From NCBI GenBank assembly GCA_049997955.1, contig JAEBDY010000001.1, positions 806,001-870,000 of the forward strand: 64,000 nt of DNA, written 5' to 3'. The position numbers and the translations under genes were made by a program. The stretch's first letter is position 1. Each line of letters begins with the position of its first letter. Shown piece after piece: positions 49,710 to 57,775 of this stretch. This stretch comes from Umezawaea sp049997955. GTDB taxonomy: Bacteria; Actinomycetota; Actinomycetes; Mycobacteriales; Pseudonocardiaceae. Below the pieces are notes generated by a model that saw only the letters and a list, made by a program, of their open reading frames with translations, was not told the origin of the DNA and did not search any database.

Positions 49710-51488
49710 TCACCTGGTCGTGGTGTACCCGATGAGGGTGCACTCGCGCTCCCAGGGGACGTCATGGAGGATCGGGCGGGCCCGTTCCCGGCTCAGGTTC
49801 CAGGCGTTCCACTGCCCGGTGCCGTCGATGTCGGACTTCATCCGCACGAGCAGGCACAGGCGCACGTCGGCGGGCAGCGCGTCGAACGCGGGCACCGCGT
49901 CGACGGACAGCGTGGACAGGTAGGGGAGGTCGATCTTCCCGGTCGCCCGCCAGCGGTCGACGTTGTGCTCGGCGATGAACCGGTCCGGGTTCATCGCGGC
50001 CAGCACCAGCAGCGTCGCGATCCCGGTCGCCGCCATCGACCGCGGCAGCCAGCTCGCCCGCAGCTCCACGCCCGCGGCGAGGACCATCAGGTACACCACG
50101 GCCAGCCACACCTCGCAGGCGAAGACCAGCAGCCGCAGCGCGGTGAACCCGTACGCCTGCTGGTAGGCCCACATGCGGCTCAGCGCGGACGCCACGATCA
50201 CCAGCGTCAGCCCGGCGAGGCCGCCGAGCAGGACCCGCAGCCACAGCCGGTCCGCCGCCGTCTCCGTCGCCGCGAACCTGGTCGCCACCGCGATCACCAC
50301 GAGCGTGAGCACCGTGACCGCGAGGAGCTGCCAGAACCCGCCGCGGGCGTACTCGGCGTAGGTCAGCTCGGCCGTGCGCTGCACGTAGGCGTCACCGCCG
50401 AACAGGCTCGCCAGCTGCACGCCGACGAACACGACGAACACCGCGACCAGCACGCCGATCGGGACCGCCCACTCGCGGCGCGACACCGCGCGCCGCTCGC
50501 TCGGCTCCCCGTCCAGCGGCAGCGTCGTGGCCTGCACGTAGCAGGCGCCGACCGCGCCGAGCCCGACCGCGCAGAACAGGAAGCCCCACTCGAACGGCGA
50601 CCCGATGTCCATCGTCGGGACGAGGCTCCCCAGCAGGTCGGCGAACGCCGCGTCCGCGCTCGCCAGCAGCGGCACGAACACCAGGAGCAGGCCCGCGCTG
50701 ATCAGGACCGTCCGGCCCAGCTTCTGGCCGCGCGGAGCGGGCCGGGTCTCCTTCAGGCCGCGGGCGGCCCACTTGATGGCGGGGATCGCCGCGATCGGCA
50801 CCGCGGCGATCCCCGCCACCACCCCCCGGAACGTCCGCCCGTCCGTGACCGCGAGCGACCCCGCCGCGCACGCCGCCATCAGGCACAGGGCGAACACCCA
50901 GTCCGCGGTGAGGAACGCGGACACGCTCAGCAGCAGCAGCGCCGCGACCGCCCACGCGATGCTCTCCGGCGAGCGCCGCCTCGTCGCGGTGAACACCCCG
51001 ACGACGCCGACGACACCGGTGAGCAGCCAGCCGATGCCGGGCACGTCCAGCGGCACCATCACCGCCGCCGCGAGCCCCGCGGCGGCGCCGGCGTACAGCA
51101 CGCGGCGCGGGGCCGGGTCCTCCGGAGCGGGCCACAGGGGCTTGGGGTCCCGGTGGAACACCGGGGGGAACGGCGGCGCGGCCCGCGTGAGCGGCGGTGC
51201 CTGCGCGCCCGGCGGTACCGCCACGGCCGCGGACCGCCCACCCGCCACCGTCCGTTCGACGGGGAGTTCCTCCGCCACCGTCCGTTCGACGGGGAGTTCC
51301 TCCGCCACGGGTTTCTCCACCGCGGGTTCTTCGACAACGGGTTCCGCGGCCTTCGATCCAGCGGGTTCGGGCTTCGCGGTCTCGGGCTTCGCGGCCGCGG
51401 ACCGGACCGGCATCGTGGTCGGGGGAACGGCCCCGATGCGGCGCAGACCGAGCTTCCTGGGCACGCCGACGACAGGCTTGTCGTTCAT
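49710..51488 (-). CDS. DUF4173-type multi-pass membrane protein
   Basis: A 592-residue protein. The N-terminal ~125 residues are a Pro/Glu/Ala/Val-rich cytoplasmic linker that contains the perfect 10-residue repeat EELPVERTVA twice (encoded by a 30-bp tandem repeat at about 51248-51307). About 11-12 hydrophobic helices follow to residue about 530, then a short C-terminal domain. DUF4173 proteins have no known function. GGAG precedes ATG 51488. It lies immediately downstream of the OmpR-type two-component genes on the same strand. Confidence 0.8.
   Translation of the reverse strand: MNDKPVVGVPRKLGLRRIGAVPPTTMPVRSAAAKPETAKPEPAGSKAAEPVVEEPAVEKPVAEELPVERTVAEELPVERTVAGGRSAAVAVPPGAQAPPLTRAAPPFPPVFHRDPKPLWPAPEDPAPRRVLYAGAAAGLAAAVMVPLDVPGIGWLLTGVVGVVGVFTATRRRSPESIAWAVAALLLLSVSAFLTADWVFALCLMAACAAGSLAVTDGRTFRGVVAGIAAVPIAAIPAIKWAARGLKETRPAPRGQKLGRTVLISAGLLLVFVPLLASADAAFADLLGSLVPTMDIGSPFEWGFLFCAVGLGAVGACYVQATTLPLDGEPSERRAVSRREWAVPIGVLVAVFVVFVGVQLASLFGGDAYVQRTAELTYAEYARGGFWQLLAVTVLTLVVIAVATRFAATETAADRLWLRVLLGGLAGLTLVIVASALSRMWAYQQAYGFTALRLLVFACEVWLAVVYLMVLAAGVELRASWLPRSMAATGIATLLVLAAMNPDRFIAEHNVDRWRATGKIDLPYLSTLSVDAVPAFDALPADVRLCLLVRMKSDIDGTGQWNAWNLSRERARPILHDVPWERECTLIGYTTTR
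51248..51307. repeat. In-frame 30-bp tandem duplication in the DUF4173 gene
   Basis: The unit CGCCACCGTCCGTTCGACGG and the ten bases after it occur twice in direct tandem, giving EELPVERTVA twice. 30 bp is a multiple of three so the frame is kept; copy number may vary between strains. Confidence 0.85.
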
Positions 51489-51554
51489 GGGATCACTCCG
51501 GTTTCGAGGAGCAGGGACGTTCAGCATCAGGGACGTCCAGGGGGGCGGGGAGGT

Positions 51555-52604
51555 TCAGCGGACGGGCGGGTCGCGGCGGACGGGCAGGGTCACGCGGATG
51601 CGGCAGCCGGGGCCGTCGACCACGGCGATGGAGCCGCCGTGCAGGTCGACCACCCAGCGGGCGATGTTGAGGCCGAGTCCGGTGCCGCCGCCACCGGCCC
51701 GTTCCCCTCGGGTGAAGCGCTCGAAGATGCGCTCGCGGTCCTCGCGGGCGATGCCGGGACCCTCGTCCTCGACCTCGACCACGAGTGCGTCCGCGGTGGA
51801 CAGGGCGCGGACGTCCACCCGGCCGTCGGCGGGGCCGTGCCGGGCGGCGTTGTCCAGCAGGTTGACCACGACCTGGTGCAGGCGCGCCCGGTCGGCGACC
51901 GCGGTGGCGCCGGGCGGGCTCACCAGCAGGGTGAAGTGCACACCACGCTTCCCGGCCGCGGCGGAGACCTCCGCCTCCGCGACCACGTCGGCGAGCAGCG
52001 GTTCGACCTCGAACTCCTCCCGCTTGAGCGCGAGGACCCCGGCGTCCACCTTGGACAGGTCGAGGAGCTCGGTGACGAGCCTGCCCAGCCGTTCGGTCTG
52101 GGCCAGCGCGGTCCTCATGGTCGGGCTGTCGGCGGGCGTCACCCCGTCGACCACGTTCTCCAGCACCGCTTGCAGGGCGGTGATCGGGGTCCGCAGCTCG
52201 TGCGACACGGTGGCGATCAGCTCGCGGCGCTGCTGGTCGGCCGCCGCCAGGTCGGCCGCCATCCGGTTGAACGCGCTCGCCAGCTCGCCCACCTCGTCCC
52301 GCGCCGTCGCCCGGACCCGCCGCGAGTAGTCGCCCGCCCGCATCGCCCGCGCCGCGGCCGTCATCTCGCGCAGCGGCCGGGTCATGCCGTGCGCGAGCAC
52401 CTGCGAGGTGAACAGCACGATCAACAGCGACCCGATCGTGCTCCGGTAGGGCAGCCAGCCGATCTGCGACCAGAAGAACGCGAACCCGGCCGCACCCGAG
52501 GCCACCAGCAGGATGCCGAGCTTGAGCTTGATCGACCGCACGGGGTCGAGCGGCCGGGGGAGTTCCTCGACCAGCATCGCGACCATCGTGCGGAACACCG
52601 TCAC
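51555..52604 (-). CDS. Sensor histidine kinase with HAMP domain
   Basis: A 349-residue kinase. Two helices at about 25-45 and 50-68 have almost no extracytoplasmic loop, followed by HAMP (PLREMTAAARAMRAGDYSRR), HisKA with phosphoacceptor His in ATVSHELRTPITAL, and HATPase_c (N box VVNLLDNAARHG; G1 DEGPGI; G2 GGGGTGLGLNIARW). The lack of an external sensor suggests it senses the membrane itself or a partner protein. Its GTG overlaps the response regulator stop (GTGA at 52601-52604). It lies upstream of the DUF4173 gene, a possible partner. Confidence 0.92.
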   Translation of the reverse strand: MTVFRTMVAMLVEELPRPLDPVRSIKLKLGILLVASGAAGFAFFWSQIGWLPYRSTIGSLLIVLFTSQVLAHGMTRPLREMTAAARAMRAGDYSRRVRATARDEVGELASAFNRMAADLAAADQQRRELIATVSHELRTPITALQAVLENVVDGVTPADSPTMRTALAQTERLGRLVTELLDLSKVDAGVLALKREEFEVEPLLADVVAEAEVSAAAGKRGVHFTLLVSPPGATAVADRARLHQVVVNLLDNAARHGPADGRVDVRALSTADALVVEVEDEGPGIAREDRERIFERFTRGERAGGGGTGLGLNIARWVVDLHGGSIAVVDGPGCRIRVTLPVRRDPPVR

Positions 52605-53287
52605 CTGGGCACCTCCAGCGCGTACCCGACGCCGTGCACCGTGCGGATCAGGTCCGCGCCGAGCTTGCGGCGCAACGCCTTGATGTGGCTGTCGACCGTC
52701 CGCGCTCCCGTGCTGTCGTGCCATCCCCACACCTCGCTGAGCAGCCGTTCCCGCGGCTGCACCGCGCGCGGACGTTCCGCGAGGTGCACCAGCAGCTCGT
52801 ACTCGGTCGGCGTCAGGTGCGCCTCCACGCCCGCGCGCTGAACCCGCCTTTCCACCAGGTCGATTTCCAGGTCCGCCAGCTCGATGCGCGACTCGGACCG
52901 CGGCTGCGCGGCCCGTTCCACCCGGCGCAGCAGCGCGTGCACGCGGGCGGCCAGTTCGCGCAGGGAGAACGGCTTCGTGAGGTAGTCGTCCGCGCCGACC
53001 GCGAGCCCGACCAGCAGGTCCGTCTCGTCGCCGCGCGCGGTCAGCATCAGCACCGGAACCGGCCGGTGCGCCTGGATCCGACGGCACACCTCCAGGCCGT
53101 CGTAACCGGGGAGCATCACGTCGAGCACGACCAGGTCCGGCTCGTCGGCCCGAGCCGCGGCCACGGCGGACGGGCCGTCGTGGGCCAGTTCGACCGCGAA
53201 CCCCTCTGCCCGCAGCCGCGCGGCCACGGACTCCGCGATGGCGAGCTCGTCCTCGACCACCAGAACCCGCCGCTGTCCCCCAGTCAT
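52601..53287 (-). CDS. OmpR-family response regulator
   Basis: A 228-residue regulator. The receiver has the acidic pair (VVEDELAIA), phosphoacceptor Asp in LVVLDVMLPGYDG and Lys in LTKPFSLREL. The winged-helix domain has LTPTEYELLVHLAERP and ARTVDSHIKALRRKLG, ending VHGVGYALEVPR. It is first in the order regulator-kinase-DUF4173, all on the minus strand, and is divergent from recD2. Confidence 0.94.
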   Translation of the reverse strand: MTGGQRRVLVVEDELAIAESVAARLRAEGFAVELAHDGPSAVAAARADEPDLVVLDVMLPGYDGLEVCRRIQAHRPVPVLMLTARGDETDLLVGLAVGADDYLTKPFSLRELAARVHALLRRVERAAQPRSESRIELADLEIDLVERRVQRAGVEAHLTPTEYELLVHLAERPRAVQPRERLLSEVWGWHDSTGARTVDSHIKALRRKLGADLIRTVHGVGYALEVPR

Positions 53288-53369
53288 GCGGCGACTGTAT
53301 GCCCGAGGGGTGGAGAGGTCAGGGGCGATTTGTGAAGGTCGTGTGCAGGTGTGCGCCTAGGCTTGCGGC

Positions 53370-55580
53370 ATGTCGGGCGAGGGAGCGGTCCTGGAGGCCG
53401 TGCTGGAGCGCATCACCTTTGCCAACGACGAGACCGGCTACACGGTCGCGAAGGTCGACACCGGCCGCGGCGGCGGTGACCTGCTGACCGTCGTCGGCGC
53501 CCTGCTCGGGGCGCAGCCGGGGGAGTCGATCCGGATGCGCGGCCGGTGGGGCTCGCACCCCCAGTACGGCAAGCAGTTCTTCGTGGACGACTACACGACC
53601 GTCCTGCCCGCGACGATCCAGGGCATCCGCCGCTACCTCGGCTCCGGGTTGATCAAGGGCATCGGGCCGGTGCTGGCCGACAAGATCGTCACCTACTTCG
53701 GCGTGGACGCGCTCGACGTCATCGAGCAGACGCCCGAGCGGCTGATCGAGGTGCCGAAGCTCGGACCCAAGCGCACCAAGGCGATCGCCGCCGCCTGGGA
53801 GGAGCAGAAGGCGATCAAGGAGGTCATGATCTTCCTGCAGGGCGTCGGGGTGTCGACCTCGCTCGCCGTGCGGATCTACAAGCAGTACCTGGACAAGTCC
53901 ATCGACGTCGTCCGCCAGGAGCCGTACCGGCTGGCGTCGGACGTGTGGGGCATCGGCTTCCGCACCGCCGACGTGATCGCCAAGGCCGTCGGCATCCCGC
54001 ACGACAGCCCGCAGCGGATCAAGGCCGGGCTCCAGTTCACGCTGTCCGAGGCGACCGGCAACGGCAACTGCTTCCTGCCCGACCAGTCGCTGATCGGCGA
54101 GGCCATCAAGATCCTCCAGGTCGACGCCGGACTCGTGATCGACTGCCTGGCGGAGCTGGTGGACGAGGAGGGCGTGGTCCGCGAGGTCCTGCCGCTGGAC
54201 GGCGAGGACGTCGCCGCGATCTACCTGGTCCCGTTCCACCGCGCGGAGATCTCCGTGGCAGGCCAGTTGAGGCGGTTGCTGTCCGGTTCGGAGGAACGGA
54301 TGCCCGCTTTCTCCTCGGTGGACTGGACGCGCGCGTTCGCCTGGCTCGGCGCGTCGCTGGAGGCCAAGCAGGAGGAGGCGGTGAAGCTCGCGCTGACCAG
54401 CAAGGTCGCCGTGCTCACCGGCGGACCGGGCTGCGGCAAGAGCTTCACCGTGCGCTCCATCGTCCGGCTGGCCGCCGCCAAGGGCGCGAAGGTAGTGCTG
54501 GCCGCCCCGACCGGCCGTGCCGCCAAGCGCCTCACCGAGCTGACCGGCCACGAGGCCAGGACCGTGCACCGGCTGCTGGAGCTGAAGCCCGGCGGCGACG
54601 CCGCGTTCGACCGCGACCGTCCACTGGACGCCGACCTGGTGGTCGTGGACGAGGCGTCCATGCTGGACCTGTTGCTGGCCAACAAGCTCATCAAGGCCGT
54701 CGCCCCCGGCGCGCACCTGCTGCTCGTCGGCGACGTCGACCAGCTCCCGTCCGTCGGCGCTGGCGAGGTGCTGCGCGACGTGCTGTGCCAGGGCAGCCCC
54801 GTCCCGAACGTCCGCCTCACGCACATCTTCCGCCAGGCCCAGCAGTCCGGCGTCGTCACGAACGCGCACCGGATCAACGAGGGCGAGTACCCGATCGTCC
54901 AGGGCCTGCCCGACTTCTTCCTGTTCCCCGTCGAGGAGTCCGAAGAGGCCGCCACCCTGACCGTCGACGTGGTCGCGCGCCGCATCCCGGCCAAGTTCGG
55001 TCTGAACCCCAGGCGCGACATCCAGGTCCTCGCTCCGATGCACCGCGGCCCGGCGGGCGCGGGCGCGTTGAACACGGTGCTGCAAGAGGCGTTGACACCC
55101 GCCCGCGAAGGCCTGCCGGAACGCCGCTTCGGCGGCCGCGTCTTCCGGTTGGGCGACAAGGTCACGCAGATCCGCAACAACTACGACAAGGGCGCCAACG
55201 GCGTCTTCAACGGCACCATGGGCGTCGTCACGGCACTGGACCAGGTCGAGCAGAAGCTCACCATCCGCACCGACGAGGACGAGGACGTCGACTACGAGTT
55301 CGGCGAACTCGACGAACTGACCCACGCCTACGCGATGACCATCCACCGTTCACAGGGCAGCGAGTACCCGTGCGTGGTCATCCCGCTCACCACCAGCGCG
55401 TGGATGATGCTCCAGCGGAACCTGCTGTACACGGCCGTGACCAGGGCCAAGAAGCTGGTCGTCCTGGTCGGGTCGAGGAAGGCCATCGGCCAGGCCGTGC
55501 GCACGGTCGGAGCGGGTAGACGACACACCGCATTGGACTACCGGCTCCGCGCGAACTCAGCTGTGGAAAAGTTTTTGTAG
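53370..55580 (+). CDS. recD2: RecD2-type SF1B DNA helicase
   Basis: A 736-residue 5'-3' helicase. The N-terminal region has an OB-like part and helix-hairpin-helix units (GIGPVLADKIVTYFG; VPKLGPKRTKAIA; GIGFRTADVIA). The motor has motif I TGGPGCGKSFT (Lys357), APTGRAAKR, motif II VVDEAS, GDVDQLPSVGAGEVL, IFRQAQ, and the C-terminal UvrD-like TIHRSQGSEYP and YTAVTRAKK. The length and N-terminal HhH region mark RecD2 (stand-alone) rather than the RecBCD subunit. It is a single gene with its own promoter, divergent from the OmpR regulator. Confidence 0.95.
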   Translation: MSGEGAVLEAVLERITFANDETGYTVAKVDTGRGGGDLLTVVGALLGAQPGESIRMRGRWGSHPQYGKQFFVDDYTTVLPATIQGIRRYLGSGLIKGIGPVLADKIVTYFGVDALDVIEQTPERLIEVPKLGPKRTKAIAAAWEEQKAIKEVMIFLQGVGVSTSLAVRIYKQYLDKSIDVVRQEPYRLASDVWGIGFRTADVIAKAVGIPHDSPQRIKAGLQFTLSEATGNGNCFLPDQSLIGEAIKILQVDAGLVIDCLAELVDEEGVVREVLPLDGEDVAAIYLVPFHRAEISVAGQLRRLLSGSEERMPAFSSVDWTRAFAWLGASLEAKQEEAVKLALTSKVAVLTGGPGCGKSFTVRSIVRLAAAKGAKVVLAAPTGRAAKRLTELTGHEARTVHRLLELKPGGDAAFDRDRPLDADLVVVDEASMLDLLLANKLIKAVAPGAHLLLVGDVDQLPSVGAGEVLRDVLCQGSPVPNVRLTHIFRQAQQSGVVTNAHRINEGEYPIVQGLPDFFLFPVEESEEAATLTVDVVARRIPAKFGLNPRRDIQVLAPMHRGPAGAGALNTVLQEALTPAREGLPERRFGGRVFRLGDKVTQIRNNYDKGANGVFNGTMGVVTALDQVEQKLTIRTDEDEDVDYEFGELDELTHAYAMTIHRSQGSEYPCVVIPLTTSAWMMLQRNLLYTAVTRAKKLVVLVGSRKAIGQAVRTVGAGRRHTALDYRLRANSAVEKFL

Positions 55581-55646
55581 ATCGCCCGGTGCGATTGCGG
55601 GCACACTGCTCCCCGGCAAGAACTCCGAGCTGTGAGGACATTCCCT

Positions 55647-56249
55647 GTGCGCACCCTGCTACTGCTCACCGCCATCGCACTGGCCGCGACGGGATGCGCG
55701 GACAGCACAGCCGCGTCCGCTGGGTCCGAGGCCTCCGGGGGCGGGGACACCACCCAACACGGCGCCCCCAGGGTCCGCACACCGCTCGACTCCACCAAAG
55801 CGGCCAAGAAGCCCTGCAGGATGCTGTCGGACCCCCAGCTCAAGACGCTCGGCATGCAGGGCGTCGGGGGCACGGAGGAAGGCACCCCCAACGGCCCGGT
55901 GTGCGTGTGGGACGACACGGACGGCACCAGCGGCCAGCACGTGACCTTCACGTTCACCACGGGCAACGGCAACGGCGGCCTGGACCGCGTCTACGAACTC
56001 AAGAGCACCTTCCAGCTCTTCGAACTCCAAGCCCCCCTGCAGGACTACCCGACCCTGCTCAACGCCCCCACGGATGAACGCAGGAAGGGCGCCTGCGCCC
56101 TGGTCGTGGGCATCACCGACACCCAGATCTTCACCACGACGGTGAAGATGCGCACCACTCCGAAACCCGCGCCCCGTGTGGTTGAACCGTGCCAGGTGGC
56201 CCGTGAGGCAGCCGATCTGGCGCTGACGAGCATCCGGGAACAGGCTTAG
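55647..56249 (+). CDS. DUF3558-type lipoprotein
   Basis: A 200-residue lipoprotein. The signal is VRTLLLLTAIALAATGC, with Cys17 in an AATGC lipobox, followed by a Ser/Gly-rich linker and a DUF3558 domain. In that domain CRMLSDPQLKTLGMQG, CVWDD and the paired Cys near GACALVVGI and VEPCQVA form the usual pattern of four cysteines. The family is common in actinobacterial cell envelopes; function unknown. GTG 55647 is preferred because GAGGA lies at 8 bp; GTG 55632 would add five residues. It follows recD2 at about 65 bp. Confidence 0.85.
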   Translation: MRTLLLLTAIALAATGCADSTAASAGSEASGGGDTTQHGAPRVRTPLDSTKAAKKPCRMLSDPQLKTLGMQGVGGTEEGTPNGPVCVWDDTDGTSGQHVTFTFTTGNGNGGLDRVYELKSTFQLFELQAPLQDYPTLLNAPTDERRKGACALVVGITDTQIFTTTVKMRTTPKPAPRVVEPCQVAREAADLALTSIREQA

Positions 56250-56294
56250 GTCTGTCGAGGGGAGCGGGTCGTCGCCCGTTTTGTTGGTTGTGTG

Positions 56295-56336
56295 GGTCGG
56301 TGGTCGGTGGTCGGTGGTCGGTGGCCGGTGGCCGGT
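56295..56336. repeat. Heptanucleotide tandem repeat, GGTCGGT x6
   Basis: Four GGTCGGT units followed by two GGCCGGT units, then decaying relatives to about 56440. Non-coding; downstream of the DUF3558 gene. Confidence 0.85.
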
Positions 56337-56459
56337 GCCGGTGGGGCTGGTGGCGGTGGTTGGTGGGTTGGATCGGATGAGTCCGGTGTGGTCGTCCGTC
56401 TTGTCGGCCGGTGGTTGGTGGGCGGTGGGCAGTAGGCGGTGGGACCGGATCGGGCGGGT

Positions 56460-56636
56460 TCTGATGTGGCTGCGAGGCCGTCTTCCGGTGGCTCGTGAGG
56501 CGATTTTCAGTGTGCTCATGAAGCTGTCTTGGGTTTCCGGTGTGCTTACGAGGGCTCTCTTCGGGTTCCGGTGTGGCTGCGAGGCTGTCTTGGGGTTCGG
56601 CGTGCTCGCGAGGCTGTCTTCGGCTTTCAGCGTGCT
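56460..56636. repeat. Degenerate minisatellite before palindrome copy 4
   Basis: Four to five imperfect units of roughly 30-36 bp built around GCGAGGCTGTCTT and GTGTGCT (e.g. at 56578-56606 and 56607-56636). No gene is supported. Confidence 0.6.
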
Positions 56637-56753
56637 GTGGCCGATTTGACTTGGGGACCCCTCATTTGAGCCTTGATCGGGCTAAAAGGGCAGTCCCGAA
56701 AGCCTGCCCGATCACCAATTTTAAGGCTCAAATCCCCAAGTCAAATCGGCCAC
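56637..56753. repeat. Dispersed nested-palindrome element, copy 4
   Basis: A 113-bp core (56639-56751). Its outer arms are perfect complements: GGCCGATTTGACTTGGGG and CCCCAAGTCAAATCGGCC. The inner arms are ATTTGAGCCTT with AAGGCTCAAAT, then GATCGGGC with GCCCGATC. Compared with copy 1 the outer C/G pair is T/A and an inner C/G pair is flipped to G/C, in both arms each time. It lies between the convergent DUF3558 and DUF2630 genes. Confidence 0.92.
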
Positions 56754-56907
56754 GTTCCGTGGCCCGCTCCTCGCGTGAGCGGTGGGTCGAGCACCGCGCG
56801 TGGCGACTGTGACCGGACCAGTTGGGCTGGCGGCAGCGGCTGTGGACCACCCGAGCTGACCGGAGCAGCCGCGTTGTGGGCTGAGCTGACTTGTTCGGCC
56901 TGTGTTG

Positions 56908-57027
56908 TGGGCCGAGCTGAGTGGATCGGTCGCATTGTGGATCGAGTTGAGTGGGCTGGTCCCGTTGTGGGCCGAACTGAGTGGTCCGGTCCCGTTGCGG
57001 ATCGAGCTGAATAGATCGGTTCCGTTG
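56908..57027. repeat. 30-bp minisatellite, four units
   Basis: Units begin TGGGCCGAGCTGAGTGG or variants at 56908, 56938, 56968 and 56998, each exactly 30 bp with 70-90% identity by eye. In one frame they read LWAELSG-like decapeptides, but there is no ribosome site or family, so I do not call a gene. Confidence 0.8.
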
Positions 57028-57047
57028 CGGATCGGCCTGACCGGTGT

Positions 57048-57174
57048 GCTTGCCTGCTTGCCTGCTTGCCTGCTTGCCTGCTTGCCTGCTTGCCTGCTTG
57101 CCTGCTTGCCTGCTTGCCTGCTTGCCTGCTTGCCTGCTTGCCTGCTTGCCTGCTTGCCTGCTTGCCTGCTTGCC
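57048..57174. repeat. Octanucleotide tandem repeat, GCTTGCCT x15
   Basis: Fifteen perfect GCTTGCCT units plus a partial one. 8 bp cannot hold one frame, and no spacer sequences occur, so it is neither coding nor CRISPR. It runs straight into the next repeat. Confidence 0.97.
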
Positions 57175-57175
57175 G

Positions 57176-57256
57176 AGCCGAGCCGAGCCGAGCCGAGCCG
57201 AGCCGAGCCGAGCCGAGCCGAGCCGAGCCGAGCCGAGCCGACCCGAGCCGAGCCGA
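57176..57256. repeat. Pentanucleotide tandem repeat, AGCCG x13 and variants
   Basis: Thirteen perfect AGCCG units (57176-57240), then ACCCG, AGCCG, AGCCG variants to 57256. Adjacent to the octanucleotide array. Likely to vary in length by slippage. Confidence 0.95.
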
Positions 57257-57384
57257 CCGGGCGAGCTATGTCGTGCGCCGTCGTGCGCGGTCGAAGTCTT
57301 GATCGTGGGTTCCGGCGCGCCCTGCCGACCCCTGCCCGTGGTCTTGACGGGCGGAGCCTGGGTGTGGGCGGGCGGCTGGTGGGG

Positions 57385-57627
57385 CTACTGGCGGTAGCTC
57401 TCCACTGTGCTTTCCGGGCGGGGTTCGGCTGTGTTCGGGTCCATGCCCGCTGCTCGGCGTGCGCGGCGTTGGCGTAGCAGGTCCCAGCACTGGTCCAGGC
57501 CCACTTCGATCTGCTGCAGCCGCTGGACCTCGTCGGTGGAGAGGCCCTCGCCGATCTTCGAGTTCTCCAGTTCGTGCTCCTCTGCGACGAGGTGCGTGAT
57601 GCGCGCGATGATCTCTTCGTCGTTCAT
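57385..57627 (-). CDS. DUF2630 family protein
   Basis: An 80-residue, highly charged helical protein: MNDEEIIARITHLVAEEHEL, then LSTDEVQRLQQIEVGLDQCWDLLRQRRA. This matches the short actinobacterial DUF2630 family of unknown function, usually 75-90 residues. It has no membrane segment and is probably a coiled-coil or helical-hairpin protein. Its stop end faces the tandem repeat island. It is divergent from the carboxypeptidase at 57776. Confidence 0.85.
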   Translation of the reverse strand: MNDEEIIARITHLVAEEHELENSKIGEGLSTDEVQRLQQIEVGLDQCWDLLRQRRARRAAGMDPNTAEPRPESTVESYRQ

Positions 57628-57775
57628 GGCTCAGGCCTACCCCCACAGCGGGGTGCCGCGCCACTCGACACGGCTCCCTCTCTTGGCCCATAACGCCCAT
57701 GTATGGCCGGTCGGAGGGTGTGCGGAACGCGGTTCGTGCCTCATTCTCCAGCTCAACCCTGCGAGAGGAACAACC

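Noticed and set aside
57048..57174. CRISPR array
   Set aside because: Units are 8 bp without spacers and no cas genes are present in the window.
57044..57397. Open frames reading ACLLACLP and AEPSR repeats
   Set aside because: They arise because the 8-bp and 5-bp arrays are open in several frames at once; not evidence of a protein.
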